This document shows, in pieces, positions 1 through 6,820 of a stretch of 8,029 nt of DNA. Under the pieces are notes generated by a model. That model did not search any database, was not told where the DNA came from, and worked only from the letters and a program-made list of their open reading frames with translations. The stretch is from Chloroflexi bacterium RBG_16_60_22 (GTDB lineage: Bacteria; Chloroflexota; Dehalococcoidia; Dehalococcoidales; RBG-16-60-22), in NCBI GenBank assembly GCA_001796935.1, contig MGNX01000016.1, forward strand, positions 14,859 to 22,887. Reading direction: 5' to 3'. The position numbers and the translations under genes are program-made. How positions within the stretch are numbered: the first letter of the stretch is position 1; each line of letters opens with the position of its first letter.

Positions 1-5
1 AAAGC

Positions 6-92
6 ACTTTATCAATGTCACCCTGAGCGCAGCGAAGGGTCTGGAGGCGGTGGGGGTTCTTTCGTCACTTCGTTCCTCAGAATGACAGTTAG
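6..92 (+). repeat. Dispersed short inverted-repeat element, copy A
   Basis: The core (16-87) is 72 bp with imperfect terminal inverted repeats: it opens TGTCACCCTGAG and closes CTCAGAATGACA, whose reverse complement is TGTCATTCTGAG. Each arm is itself a small hairpin-like module, closed by ACCCT/AGGGT (20-40) and by TTCT/AGAA. The same element occurs in inverted orientation at 6687-6768; the shared stretch there also includes the ten bases ACTTTATCAA at 6-15. The right half plus flank (to 92) recurs at 818-859. It lies just downstream of the cyclase stop codon. No coding capacity; it resembles the non-autonomous, MITE- or REP-like repeats scattered between genes in many environmental bacterial genomes. 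Mobility is not shown by the sequence, as no target-site duplication is evident. Confidence 0.85.
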
Positions 93-110
93 GCAAAGAT
101 TTCTGCTTTT

Positions 111-767
111 TCAGCGTAGCGGCCGCAGGATGGCCCGGGCCGGGCCGGCATCGCCGTTTTCCATGCGCAGCGGCAGGCAGAGCAGCTCGTAGTCACCGGG
201 CTTGACGCCGTCGAGGTTTATCATCTCCAGGATATAGACGCCGGCGCGGAGCAGGGTCTCGTGGGTGGCGGTGAGGTTCTCCCGTTCCCCGTACTTCCCG
301 ATGGAGATGTAGTCCAATCCCACCAGCCTCACCTTCTTTTCCGCCAGGTAGCGGGCGGCCTCGGTGGAAATATAAACGTATTCCTCCACGAACTGGTTGG
401 TCCGGTAGGCTTTAGCCGAGTTCCGTGTCTTGAAGAGGATACGCTCGCCGGCTTTAATCTTATAAGGCTCCAGCTCTTTGACCTTCACCGATGCCTCGTC
501 CTTAATCTCGATGACGCGCGCCGGACCGACCGATGTTTCCAGCGGCATCCTGTCGATAGAGCTGCCTCCCTTGATAAAGTGCAGGGGCGAATCGATATGG
601 GTGCCATTATGCGAGTTGATGTTTATCTGGGACATGGTGACGCGGTCGCCCCGCTCCACGTCCATGATACGCTCGATTTTAGGGGGGACGGGGTCGTCCG
701 GCCAGTAGGCCAGGGGTGTCCTGACCGGCATGGGGACGGAGATATCAATCCAGGCTGATTTAACCAT
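111..767 (-). CDS. Cyclase family protein (KynB-like metal-dependent hydrolase)
   Basis: Predicted 218-residue soluble protein of the cyclase/kynurenine formamidase-like superfamily, whose characterised members hydrolyse amide, ester or lactam bonds using divalent metal. The family signature is clear: NSHNGTHIDSPLHF at about residues 51-64, with His53, His57 and Asp59 as the expected metal ligands, then THETLL (His169) and YILEMINL (Glu181) near the C-terminus. Length matches the family (about 200-220). I chose the ATG at 767 because it has GGAG nine bases upstream (777-780); an in-frame ATG 14 codons earlier (809) would add residues outside the conserved domain and has no comparable site. 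It follows the fumarase beta gene on the same strand after about 100 bp that contain a half repeat element, so it may be the last gene of that operon or separately expressed. The true substrate cannot be read from the sequence; kynurenine formamidase itself is only one option. Confidence 0.88.
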   Translation of the reverse strand: MVKSAWIDISVPMPVRTPLAYWPDDPVPPKIERIMDVERGDRVTMSQININSHNGTHIDSPLHFIKGGSSIDRMPLETSVGPARVIEIKDEASVKVKELEPYKIKAGERILFKTRNSAKAYRTNQFVEEYVYISTEAARYLAEKKVRLVGLDYISIGKYGERENLTATHETLLRAGVYILEMINLDGVKPGDYELLCLPLRMENGDAGPARAILRPLR

Positions 768-776
768 GGTGTTTGT

Positions 777-780
777 CTCC
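777..780 (-). promoter_or_regulatory. Ribosome binding site of the cyclase gene
   Basis: On the minus strand the sequence reads GGAGACAAACACCATG: a GGAG core with nine bases to the ATG at 767. This is the best Shine-Dalgarno match near this gene and decides the start in favour of 767 over the upstream in-frame ATG at 809. Confidence 0.7.
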
Positions 781-803
781 TTAATTTTATTCAGGGCCTT
801 GCC

Positions 804-817
804 AGGCACAGGTGCCT
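804..817. repeat. Short perfect hairpin beside the half repeat
   Basis: AGGCAC-AG-GTGCCT forms a six-base-pair stem with a two-base spacer, adjoining the broken end of repeat copy B and lying between fumarase beta and the cyclase. There is no U-run after it on the minus strand, so it is not a typical intrinsic terminator. It could be an attenuating or processing hairpin in the operon mRNA, or a scar of the repeat insertion. Confidence 0.4.
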
Positions 818-859
818 CGGGGATTCTTTCGTCACTCCGTTCCTCAGAATGACAGTTAG
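818..859 (+). repeat. Dispersed repeat element, truncated copy B (right half only)
   Basis: Matches the right arm of copy A: the CGGGGATTCTTTCGTCAC end through CCTCAGAATGAC, plus the flank AGTTAG also present in copy A. It differs from copy A at few positions, for example CTCCG for CTTCG at 836-838. The left arm (the TGTCACCCTGAG module) is missing. Same orientation as copy A. It ends eight bases before the fumarase beta stop codon, so it fills the gap between fumarase beta and the cyclase. Confidence 0.8.
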
Positions 860-866
860 CGCGGGG

Positions 867-1424
867 TCAGTCCCTCCGGTATTTTTTCTTCCCTGCTTCA
901 TAAAGGTCACCGCCGCGGCTGTCGTTGACGACGGTGGCGGGGAAGTCCCTGACCTCCAGGCGCAGCACCGCTTCCGGCCCGAGGTCTTCATAGGCGATTA
1001 CTTCCGATTTGATAATTCTCTTAGACAAGAGCGCCCCGGTGCCGCCCACCGCCCCGAAGTAGACCGCCCCGTACCTCTTCATGGCATCCTTGACCTCCTC
1101 CGACCGCGCCCCCTTGCCGACCATCCCCCTCAGTCCGGCGGCGAGGAGGCGTGGCGTGGCGGCGTCCATGCGACTGCTCGTGGTGGGCCCGGCGGAGCCG
1201 ATGACCCGGCCGGGGGGCGCCGGGGAGGGGCCCATGTAGTAAACCGTCTGCCCCCGGACGTCGAAGGGGAGGGGCTCTCCCCGTTCCAGCGCCACCACCA
1301 TCCGCTGGTGGGCGACATCGCGGGCGGCGTAGAGGACGCCGGAGAGGAGCACGCTATCCCCGGCTTTTAGCCCTTTTACCGCGGCTTCGCTGAGGGGCAG
1401 CTTTACCTTCTTTACTTCGGTCAT
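867..1424 (-). CDS. Class I fumarate hydratase, beta subunit (C-terminal domain type)
   Basis: Predicted 185-residue subunit matching the C-terminal domain of iron-sulfur fumarases and L-tartrate dehydratase beta. In two-subunit enzymes this chain supplies substrate-binding residues while the alpha chain carries the [4Fe-4S] cluster. Family landmarks are visible: ARDVAHQR at 34-41, YYMGPSPAPPG at about 62-72, GPTTSSRMD at 79-87, KGAR at 104-107, and the C-terminal FPATVVNDSRGGDLYE at 161-176. Full length for the family. It starts 12 bases after the alpha stop codon on the same strand, so the two are surely co-transcribed and act as one heteromeric cytoplasmic enzyme (fumarate + water <-> L-malate). 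A related substrate such as tartrate cannot be excluded by motif alone, although fumarate is the commonest in anaerobes. The SD is weak (GGTGA close to the ATG), suggesting coupling to the alpha gene. Confidence 0.93.
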   Translation of the reverse strand: MTEVKKVKLPLSEAAVKGLKAGDSVLLSGVLYAARDVAHQRMVVALERGEPLPFDVRGQTVYYMGPSPAPPGRVIGSAGPTTSSRMDAATPRLLAAGLRGMVGKGARSEEVKDAMKRYGAVYFGAVGGTGALLSKRIIKSEVIAYEDLGPEAVLRLEVRDFPATVVNDSRGGDLYEAGKKKYRRD

Positions 1425-1436
1425 GTCACCGCTTTC

Positions 1437-2282
1437 TTATAGCACTTCCGAACGGTACCGGGCGCTGTGGCACTGGAGATTGACGGCCACCGGCAGGCTG
1501 CCGATGTGGGCGGGAAAGCTCTCGACGTGGACGGCCAGGGCGGTGACCCGGCCGCCGTAGCCCATCGGCCCGATGCCCAGGTTGTTGACCTTCTTTAAAA
1601 TCTCCGCTTCGAGGTCGGCGGTCTCGGCGTCGGGGCCTGGCTCGTCGACCCCCCGGAGCAGGGCTCGCTTGGCCAGCTCCATAGCCTTCTCCGCCGTGCC
1701 GCCGATACCCACGCCGACGATGAGCGGCGGGCAGGGCTGGCTCCAGGCCTCGTCCACGGCCTTCACGACGAAGTCCACCACCCCCTGGCGGCCGGCCGTC
1801 GGCAGCAGCATGCCCAGCCGGGTCATGTTCTCCGTGCCGCCGCCCTTGGGCAGCACCCTGATTCTAAGCCGGTCACCCGGCACGATATCGGTATGTATCA
1901 CCGCCGGGGTGTTGTCCCCGGTATTGGGGCGTGCGGAAAAGGGCCGGGCGACGATGGACTTGCGCAGGTAGCCCTCGTCATAGGCGCGGCGCACGCCCTC
2001 GTCCACGGCCGCATAGAGGTCGCCGCCGGTGACATGCACGTCCTGCCCCACCTCCAGAAAGACCACGGCGGTGCCGCAGTCCTGGCAGAGGGGTATCCCC
2101 TCGGCGGCGGCCACGGCGGCGTTTTCCAGTATCGCGCCGATGACCTCGCGGCCCGGCGGCGACTGCTCATCGCGACGCGCCCTTTCCAGGGCCGCCAGGA
2201 CGTCATCGCCGAGCCCGTAGTTGGCCTGCCGGAAGAGGCGGGAGACGGCCTCGGTGACGGCACCGGCTTCGATAGTCCGCAT
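1437..2282 (-). CDS. Class I fumarate hydratase, alpha subunit ([4Fe-4S] hydro-lyase)
   Basis: Predicted 281-residue chain matching the N-terminal domain of class I fumarases (FumA/TtdA family), the typical length for separate alpha subunits. The three cluster-ligand cysteines sit in their usual settings: Cys66 in PLCQDCGTAVVF, Cys184 in QPCPPLIVGVGIGG and Cys271 in NLQCHSAR. Other family blocks are NTGDNTPAVIHTDIVPGD (120-137), KGGGTENMTRL (146-156) and GIGPMGYGGRVTAL (236-249). The second cysteine of CQDCG (Cys69) replaces a residue that is Thr in the bacterial enzymes I remember. It starts five bases after the LutB-like stop codon and is followed by the beta subunit. Cofactor: an oxygen-sensitive [4Fe-4S] cluster with one labile iron, as known for the family, consistent with anaerobic life. 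Confidence 0.95.
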   Translation of the reverse strand: MRTIEAGAVTEAVSRLFRQANYGLGDDVLAALERARRDEQSPPGREVIGAILENAAVAAAEGIPLCQDCGTAVVFLEVGQDVHVTGGDLYAAVDEGVRRAYDEGYLRKSIVARPFSARPNTGDNTPAVIHTDIVPGDRLRIRVLPKGGGTENMTRLGMLLPTAGRQGVVDFVVKAVDEAWSQPCPPLIVGVGIGGTAEKAMELAKRALLRGVDEPGPDAETADLEAEILKKVNNLGIGPMGYGGRVTALAVHVESFPAHIGSLPVAVNLQCHSARYRSEVL

Positions 2283-2287
2283 GACGC

Positions 2288-3493
2288 TTATTCGCCTTCC
2301 GCCAGCAGCTTCCTCAGCTCGATTATCATCTCGGGGATATCAATGTCCACGGGGCATCTCTGCTTGCAGCGGCCGCAGGTCAAGCAGGTATAGGCGATGG
2401 AGGCCGCCTTCTCCGGGTCCTCGTTGACGATGGCCGCCCAGACGGCGCCGATGCCGGCGAAATACTTATCGCCGAAGTGGCCGGCGGTCACCCCGAAGAC
2501 CGGGCACTCGTAGAGGCAGGCACCGCAGCGGAGGCAGTAGAGCGCCTCCATCAGCCGGGGGTGCTTGGCCAGCCGGGTCCGGCCCCCGTCCAGGAAGATA
2601 ACGTGGAACTCTTTGGGGCCGTGGGCGCCGTAGGTAGTCACCTTCTCGATGTCGCCGGTCTTGCTGGGACCGGATATCAGGCTGACATAGGAAGGAATGG
2701 TGTAATTGGCGTAGCGCCAGGTGACCTCGGCCACCTTGAAGGCATCGCTGATGGTGGGCACCAGCTTTTCCATCCCCACCAGGGCGATGTGCACCGGCGG
2801 CACGCTCGTGGAGAGTCGCACGTTGCCTTCGTTCTCGATGATGAAGAGCGTGCCCGTCTCGGCGGCGACGACGTTGGCCCCGCTGATGCCGATATCGGCC
2901 TGGAAAAACTTGTCCCGCAGGTATTCCCGGGCGGCGGCGACCATTTCCGTGATGCCTGATTCCTCCGTTATACCCTGCCCCAGCACCTTGGAGAAGAGCC
3001 GGGCGACGTCCTCCCGGGGGACGTGAATCGCCGGCGAGGTGATGTGCATCGGGCGCGACCCCATTTTCTGGATGATGAACTCGCCGAGGTCGGTCTCGTA
3101 CACCTCGTTGCCCTTCGCCTCCAGGTGCTCCCGCAGGCCGATTTCCTCGCCGGTCATCGTCTTCCCCTTGACGACCACCTTGCCCGTCCCGACGAGGTCG
3201 GCGATAATCTTCAGCGCCTCTTCCGCCGTCCCGGCGATATAGCCCCTTCCGTTGTTCTCTTCGATGGCGGCCACCGCCCGGCGGGCCAGCTCCTCCATCT
3301 GCGGGATGGACTTCTCCTTTATCCTGACGACCTCCTGAGCCAGGTCGACGGTGTGGGGGAACTTCTCCAGGGCGTTTTTCACGTTGGCGCGGAAGCTCTT
3401 GATAGCCCGCGTCAGTGCCAGCCGCAGCCGGTCGTCGCGGGCCGCCTCCATGATTTCCTTTTTATATGACTTGAAGTCCGATGTCTTTTTCAT
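2288..3493 (-). CDS. LutB-like iron-sulfur protein (LUD domain plus 2x[4Fe-4S])
   Basis: Predicted 401-residue cytoplasmic protein of the LutB/LldF type. Residues about 60-310 form the LUD domain, shown by KTMTGEEIGL (111-120), GISGANVVAAETGTLFIIEN (202-221) and ISGPSKTGDIE (273-283). Two ferredoxin-type cluster motifs follow: Cys320, 323, 326, 330 (CLRCGACLYECPV) and Cys370, 373, 376, 380 (CLTCGRCKQRCPV). In LutABC this subunit passes electrons during L-lactate oxidation to pyruvate. It is shorter than B. subtilis LutB (roughly 475), mainly because it ends soon after the second cluster. Its ATG overlaps the stop of the upstream CCG-domain gene (ATGA at 3490-3493), so the two are translationally coupled and probably form a complex. 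No LutC is present. The electron donor could be lactate, glycolate or something else; the family call is firm, the substrate is not. Confidence 0.9.
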   Translation of the reverse strand: MKKTSDFKSYKKEIMEAARDDRLRLALTRAIKSFRANVKNALEKFPHTVDLAQEVVRIKEKSIPQMEELARRAVAAIEENNGRGYIAGTAEEALKIIADLVGTGKVVVKGKTMTGEEIGLREHLEAKGNEVYETDLGEFIIQKMGSRPMHITSPAIHVPREDVARLFSKVLGQGITEESGITEMVAAAREYLRDKFFQADIGISGANVVAAETGTLFIIENEGNVRLSTSVPPVHIALVGMEKLVPTISDAFKVAEVTWRYANYTIPSYVSLISGPSKTGDIEKVTTYGAHGPKEFHVIFLDGGRTRLAKHPRLMEALYCLRCGACLYECPVFGVTAGHFGDKYFAGIGAVWAAIVNEDPEKAASIAYTCLTCGRCKQRCPVDIDIPEMIIELRKLLAEGE

Positions 3494-4494
3494 GTTACCA
3501 TGGCCATGTCCAGCACCTGGGCCAGGTCAAGCACCTCAACGCCTTCCCCTTTAAGCTCCCGCACGCCTTCCTTGAGCTGCATGACGCAGCCGGGGCAGTG
3601 GGTGACGATGATATCCGCCCCGGTCTCCAGCAGCTCGGCGGCGCGGTTGGAACCCAGCACCTGGCTCAGCTCCGGGAAGACGGCCTCGAAGCCACCCCCG
3701 CCCCCGCAGCAGGTAGCCCACTCCGCCCGCGTCCAGTCCGGCTCAACCAGTTCGATGTTCTCGATGGCGCGCAGTATCCGCCGCGGCTCATCCACTATCT
3801 TTAAAAACCGCACCAGCTGGCAGGGGTCATGGTAGGTGACCCTGACCTTCCGGGGGAACCTGAGTTGCAGCGACCCGATTTTCCCGGCGACCACCTCCAG
3901 GAAATGCTTCACCTCGAGGTCGTAGTCGGCCACATATCTGGGAAAAAGGTGATAAAGGGCGTTGGTGCAGTAAGGCACGATGCCGATGACCCGCTTCACC
4001 CCGAACGACTTCAGCGTTCCGTAGGCCCGGCGGGCGTTTTCCGCGAACCTGGTCTGCAGCCCGGCGTGGTACAGGGGCGCCCCGCAGCACGGCTCGTCCT
4101 CGGCCAGGTAGCCCGGCTCGATGCCCAGGCGACGCAGTACCCTGACGGCCGCCGCCAGCGGTTTTGCCTCGCTCCCGCCACCCCGCGCCAGCACGCGGCT
4201 GTAAATCTCCGGCAGGTTGAGCCCCAGCTTTTTCTGGAACCTGGCGAAACGCATCGGCAACTCCGCCCCGATGACACTCTTGTCTATTCCCCGCGCCAGG
4301 GACATCAGGACTTCCAGCTGGGCGGAGTACTGGTAGCCGCAGCCGGCGAAGAAGACGGTCTCCACCCCTTTAGGCAGGCCGAGCCCCTCCGCCCACCGGG
4401 CGCTCTGCTCCCGGGTAACACCCAGGATGTTCTGCCGGGAGATAATATTATCGGCGAGGTAAGTAAGTCCGGGAGGGACAAGTCCGCTATCCAT
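3490..4494 (-). CDS. CCG-domain (Fe-S)-binding protein, LutA/GlpC/HdrD-like
   Basis: Predicted 334-residue protein with two cysteine-rich CCG domains, the module that in HdrB/HdrD binds noncubane [4Fe-4S] clusters and in LutA/GlpC takes part in electron transfer. The C-terminal copy is complete: Cys225 (YHDPCQL), Cys262-Cys263 (TCCGGGGGFE), then Cys300 and Cys303 (HCPGC). The N-terminal copy has Cys52 (FFAGCGY) and Cys136-Cys137 (PCCGAP) but only Cys176 (VPYCTNAL) where CxxC is usual, and Cys52 and Cys136 are farther apart than normal (about residues 73-110 look inserted). The first 45 residues (NILGVTREQSARWAEGL) resemble the linker that follows a ferredoxin domain in longer HdrD/GlpC-like proteins; the ferredoxin domain itself is absent and probably supplied by the LutB-like partner. 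First gene of the left operon, with a promoter 32 bases upstream. Confidence 0.87.
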   Translation of the reverse strand: MDSGLVPPGLTYLADNIISRQNILGVTREQSARWAEGLGLPKGVETVFFAGCGYQYSAQLEVLMSLARGIDKSVIGAELPMRFARFQKKLGLNLPEIYSRVLARGGGSEAKPLAAAVRVLRRLGIEPGYLAEDEPCCGAPLYHAGLQTRFAENARRAYGTLKSFGVKRVIGIVPYCTNALYHLFPRYVADYDLEVKHFLEVVAGKIGSLQLRFPRKVRVTYHDPCQLVRFLKIVDEPRRILRAIENIELVEPDWTRAEWATCCGGGGGFEAVFPELSQVLGSNRAAELLETGADIIVTHCPGCVMQLKEGVRELKGEGVEVLDLAQVLDMAMVT

Positions 4495-4525
4495 GGCACC
4501 ACCGCGTTAAAGATTCCAACTACTA

Positions 4526-4555
4526 ATGATACAACCCTGAATCTCGGTCTGGCAA
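4526..4555 (-). promoter_or_regulatory. Predicted sigma-70-like promoter of the left operon
   Basis: On the minus strand, TTGCCA (4555-4550) and TATCAT (4531-4526) are separated by 18 bases: five of six matches in each hexamer. The expected transcription start near 4519 leaves a leader of about 25 bases before the ATG at 4494, with GGTGGT as a weak ribosome binding site. Position directly upstream of the first gene supports the call; it is a pattern match only. Confidence 0.55.
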
Positions 4556-4578
4556 GTTAACGGTTACCCGTCCGGCCC

Positions 4579-4596
4579 GCCCCTTTAACGTGGGGC
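4579..4596. repeat. Small inverted repeat between the divergent promoters
   Basis: GCCCC (4579-4583) and GGGGC (4592-4596) are perfect complements across the eight-base spacer TTTAACGT. It lies upstream of both divergent promoters, a position suitable for a regulator site, but the arms are only five bases and GC-rich, so chance is quite possible. Confidence 0.25.
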
Positions 4597-4620
4597 GCAG
4601 CGGAACCCCTAGGTACGCAC

Positions 4621-4650
4621 TTGACCCGGGGCCCCGGGATTTATTATAAT
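4621..4650 (+). promoter_or_regulatory. Predicted strong sigma-70-like promoter of the ABC ATPase genes
   Basis: TTGACC (4621-4626, five of six) and a perfect TATAAT (4645-4650) are separated by 18 bases. The predicted start near 4657 gives a leader of about 26 bases, with GAGG (4671-4674) eight bases before the ATG at 4683. The spacer is unusual in being filled by a 14-bp GC palindrome. A second TATAAT (4663-4668) follows 18 bases on but has no good -35 partner. Confidence 0.7.
4625..4638. promoter_or_regulatory. Perfect 14-bp palindrome in the promoter spacer
   Basis: CCCGGGGCCCCGGG is its own reverse complement and occupies the space between the -35 and -10 hexamers of the ATPase promoter, sharing bases with the -35. 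Its location would suit an operator whose occupancy blocks RNA polymerase. It consists only of G and C, so it could also be a compositional accident. Confidence 0.4.
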
Positions 4651-4670
4651 CCGCAGGTCTATTATAATAA
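4641..4670. promoter_or_regulatory. Perfect 10-10-10 inverted repeat over the -10 and start site
   Basis: TTATTATAAT (4641-4650) and ATTATAATAA (4661-4670) are exact reverse complements separated by ten bases (CCGCAGGTCT). The left arm contains the -10 hexamer and the predicted transcription start falls between the arms. A dyad of this size and AT content in a GC-rich genome is characteristic of a dimeric regulator's operator. The arms also each contain the self-complementary ATTATAAT, giving an 18-base direct period. Confidence 0.55.
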
Positions 4671-4682
4671 GAGGCATAGCGT

Positions 4683-5665
4683 ATGGAACTGCTGAAAGTC
4701 ACCAGCCTGGCGACCCAGTTCAAGACCGAGGGCGGCCTGGTCAAGGCCGTGGACGGCGTATCCTATTACATCGACGAGCTGGAAATCGTCGGGCTGGTGG
4801 GGGAAAGCGGCTGCGGCAAGTCCGTCAGCCAGCTCTCCACCATGCAGCTCATCAGCGCCCCCGGCAAAATTGTCGGCGGGGAGGTCATCTTCGAGGGGCA
4901 GAACCTCCTCAAGTACGAGGCCAACGGCCCGGAGATGCGCGCCACCCGCGGCGCCAAGATAGCCATGATTTTCCAGGAGCCGATGACCTCCCTCAACCCG
5001 GTGCTGACCATCGGCCAGCAGCTTACCGAGATGCTGGAGCTCCACATGAAGATGAGCAGCGAGGCCGCCCGCCGGCGGGCCATCGACCTGATGGGCCTGG
5101 TCGGTATCCCCGCCGCCGAAAACCGCATCGATGATTACCCCCATCACTTCAGCGGCGGCATGCGCCAGAGGGTGATGATTGCCATGGCGCTCTCCTGTAA
5201 TCCCCGCATACTCATCGCCGATGAGCCCACCACCGCCCTGGATGTCACCACCCAGGCCCAGCTCCTGGAGCTGATGAAGGACATGGTCCAGAGGTTCCGC
5301 GCCTCCCTGGTCATCGTTACCCACAACCTGGGCGTCGTCGCCCGCTATGCCCAGCGCATCTATATCATGTACGCCGGCCGCATCGTCGAATCCGGCACCA
5401 CCAAGGATATCTTCGCCACCCCCCGCCACCCCTACACCATCGGCCTGCTGAAAAGTATCCCCAGACTCGACGAGGCGGAGGGCACCAAGCTGGTCCCCAT
5501 CGAGGGCCTGCCGCCCAACCTCATCAACATGCCGCCCACCTGCGCCTTCCTCCCCCGCTGCTCCTATAAAATAGACCGGTGCTTCCGGGACCCCTGGCCG
5601 GACCTCAAGTCCGTCGGCGGCAACCACTTCATCCGCTGCTACGCCAATACCAAGGAGAAAAAGAA

Positions 5666-5669
<4 letters not shown>
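4683..5669 (+). CDS. Oligopeptide/dipeptide ABC transporter ATP-binding protein, OppD/DppD type
   Basis: Predicted 328-residue cytoplasmic ATPase, normal length for OppD/DppD. All nucleotide-binding elements are present: Walker A GESGCGKS (40-47), Q-loop Gln98 in MIFQEP, signature FSGGMRQR (156-163), Walker B ILIADEP with catalytic Glu181, D-loop TALD, and switch His214 (VTHNLG). The C-terminal Opp/Dpp extension follows: HPYTIGLLKSIPRL (249-262), then a cysteine cluster at 287, 293, 300 and 319 that resembles the four-cysteine iron-sulfur site I recall being reported for a mycobacterial OppD. It powers uptake of peptides or similar solutes together with the OppF partner, whose start overlaps its stop codon. 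Permeases and binding protein are not in this window, so the substrate (peptide, nickel, sugar oligomer) is open. Start supported by GAGG eight bases upstream and the promoter just before. Confidence 0.95.
5652..5657 (+). promoter_or_regulatory. Ribosome binding site fixing a GTG start for the second ATPase
   Basis: AAGGAG inside the 3' end of the first ATPase gene stands eight bases before GTG at 5666. That GTG overlaps the TGA stop of the first gene (GTGA). A longer in-frame reading from ATG at 5579 would add 29 residues outside the conserved domain, so the GTG start is preferred. Confidence 0.8.
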
Positions 5670-6655
<986 letters not shown>

Positions 6656-6686
6656 AGAACAGGGAGTGGGGCAAAGGCCGCTTTAA

Positions 6687-6768
6687 TGTCATTCTGAGGA
6701 ACGAAGTGACGAAAGAATCCCCGCCGCCCCTGGACCCTTCGCTACGCTCAGGGTGGCATTGATAAAGT
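6687..6768 (-). repeat. Dispersed repeat element, copy C (inverted relative to copy A)
   Basis: The reverse complement aligns without gaps to copy A (6-87). By hand I count seven differences in 82 positions, with the 31-bp right arm and the ten outer bases ACTTTATCAA fully identical. It lies between two convergent genes (the second ATPase and the MBL hydrolase). Terminal repeats are TGTCATTCTGAG at 6687 and, read from the other end, TGCCACCCTGAG. A short frame read through it on the minus strand contains the peptide CHPERSEGS, a hallmark of spurious proteins translated from this widespread kind of repeat. Confidence 0.88.
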
Positions 6769-6792
6769 AATTTCAGGGCAAAGCCAATAAAG

Positions 6793-6820
6793 GCCGGTAG
6801 GGCATCCCGGATGTCCCGGC
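6793..6820 (-). terminator. Possible terminator hairpin after the MBL hydrolase gene
   Basis: GCCGG (6793-6797) pairs with CCGGC (6816-6820); inside, GGCATC (6801-6806) pairs with GATGTC (6810-6815) with one G-U and a three-base loop, leaving a TAG bulge. It begins at the TAG stop of the hydrolase. On the minus strand it is followed by CCTTTATTGG, a poor U-tract, so termination would be weak. Confidence 0.4.

Noticed and set aside
93..110. Terminator just after the cyclase gene
   Set aside because: On the minus strand the bases after the stop are A-rich with no stem followed by a U-run. Only the repeat element's imperfect hairpins follow.
3829..4560. Plus-strand open frame of 243 codons opposite the CCG-domain gene
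   Set aside because: No motif, unusual Arg/Gln/Pro/His-rich composition, and it covers the predicted promoter of the operon. The minus-strand gene carries all conserved cysteines.
4662..5627. Long open frame (321 codons) on the minus strand opposite the first ATPase gene
   Set aside because: The translation is low-complexity, rich in Gly, Ala, Asp and His with no recognisable motif. It mirrors codon bias of the strongly supported ATPase gene on the other strand.
5579..5665. N-terminal extension of the second ATPase from ATG at 5579
   Set aside because: The extra 29 residues are arginine- and proline-rich shadow translation of the first ATPase gene. GTG at 5666 has AAGGAG at ideal spacing and begins just before the conserved domain.
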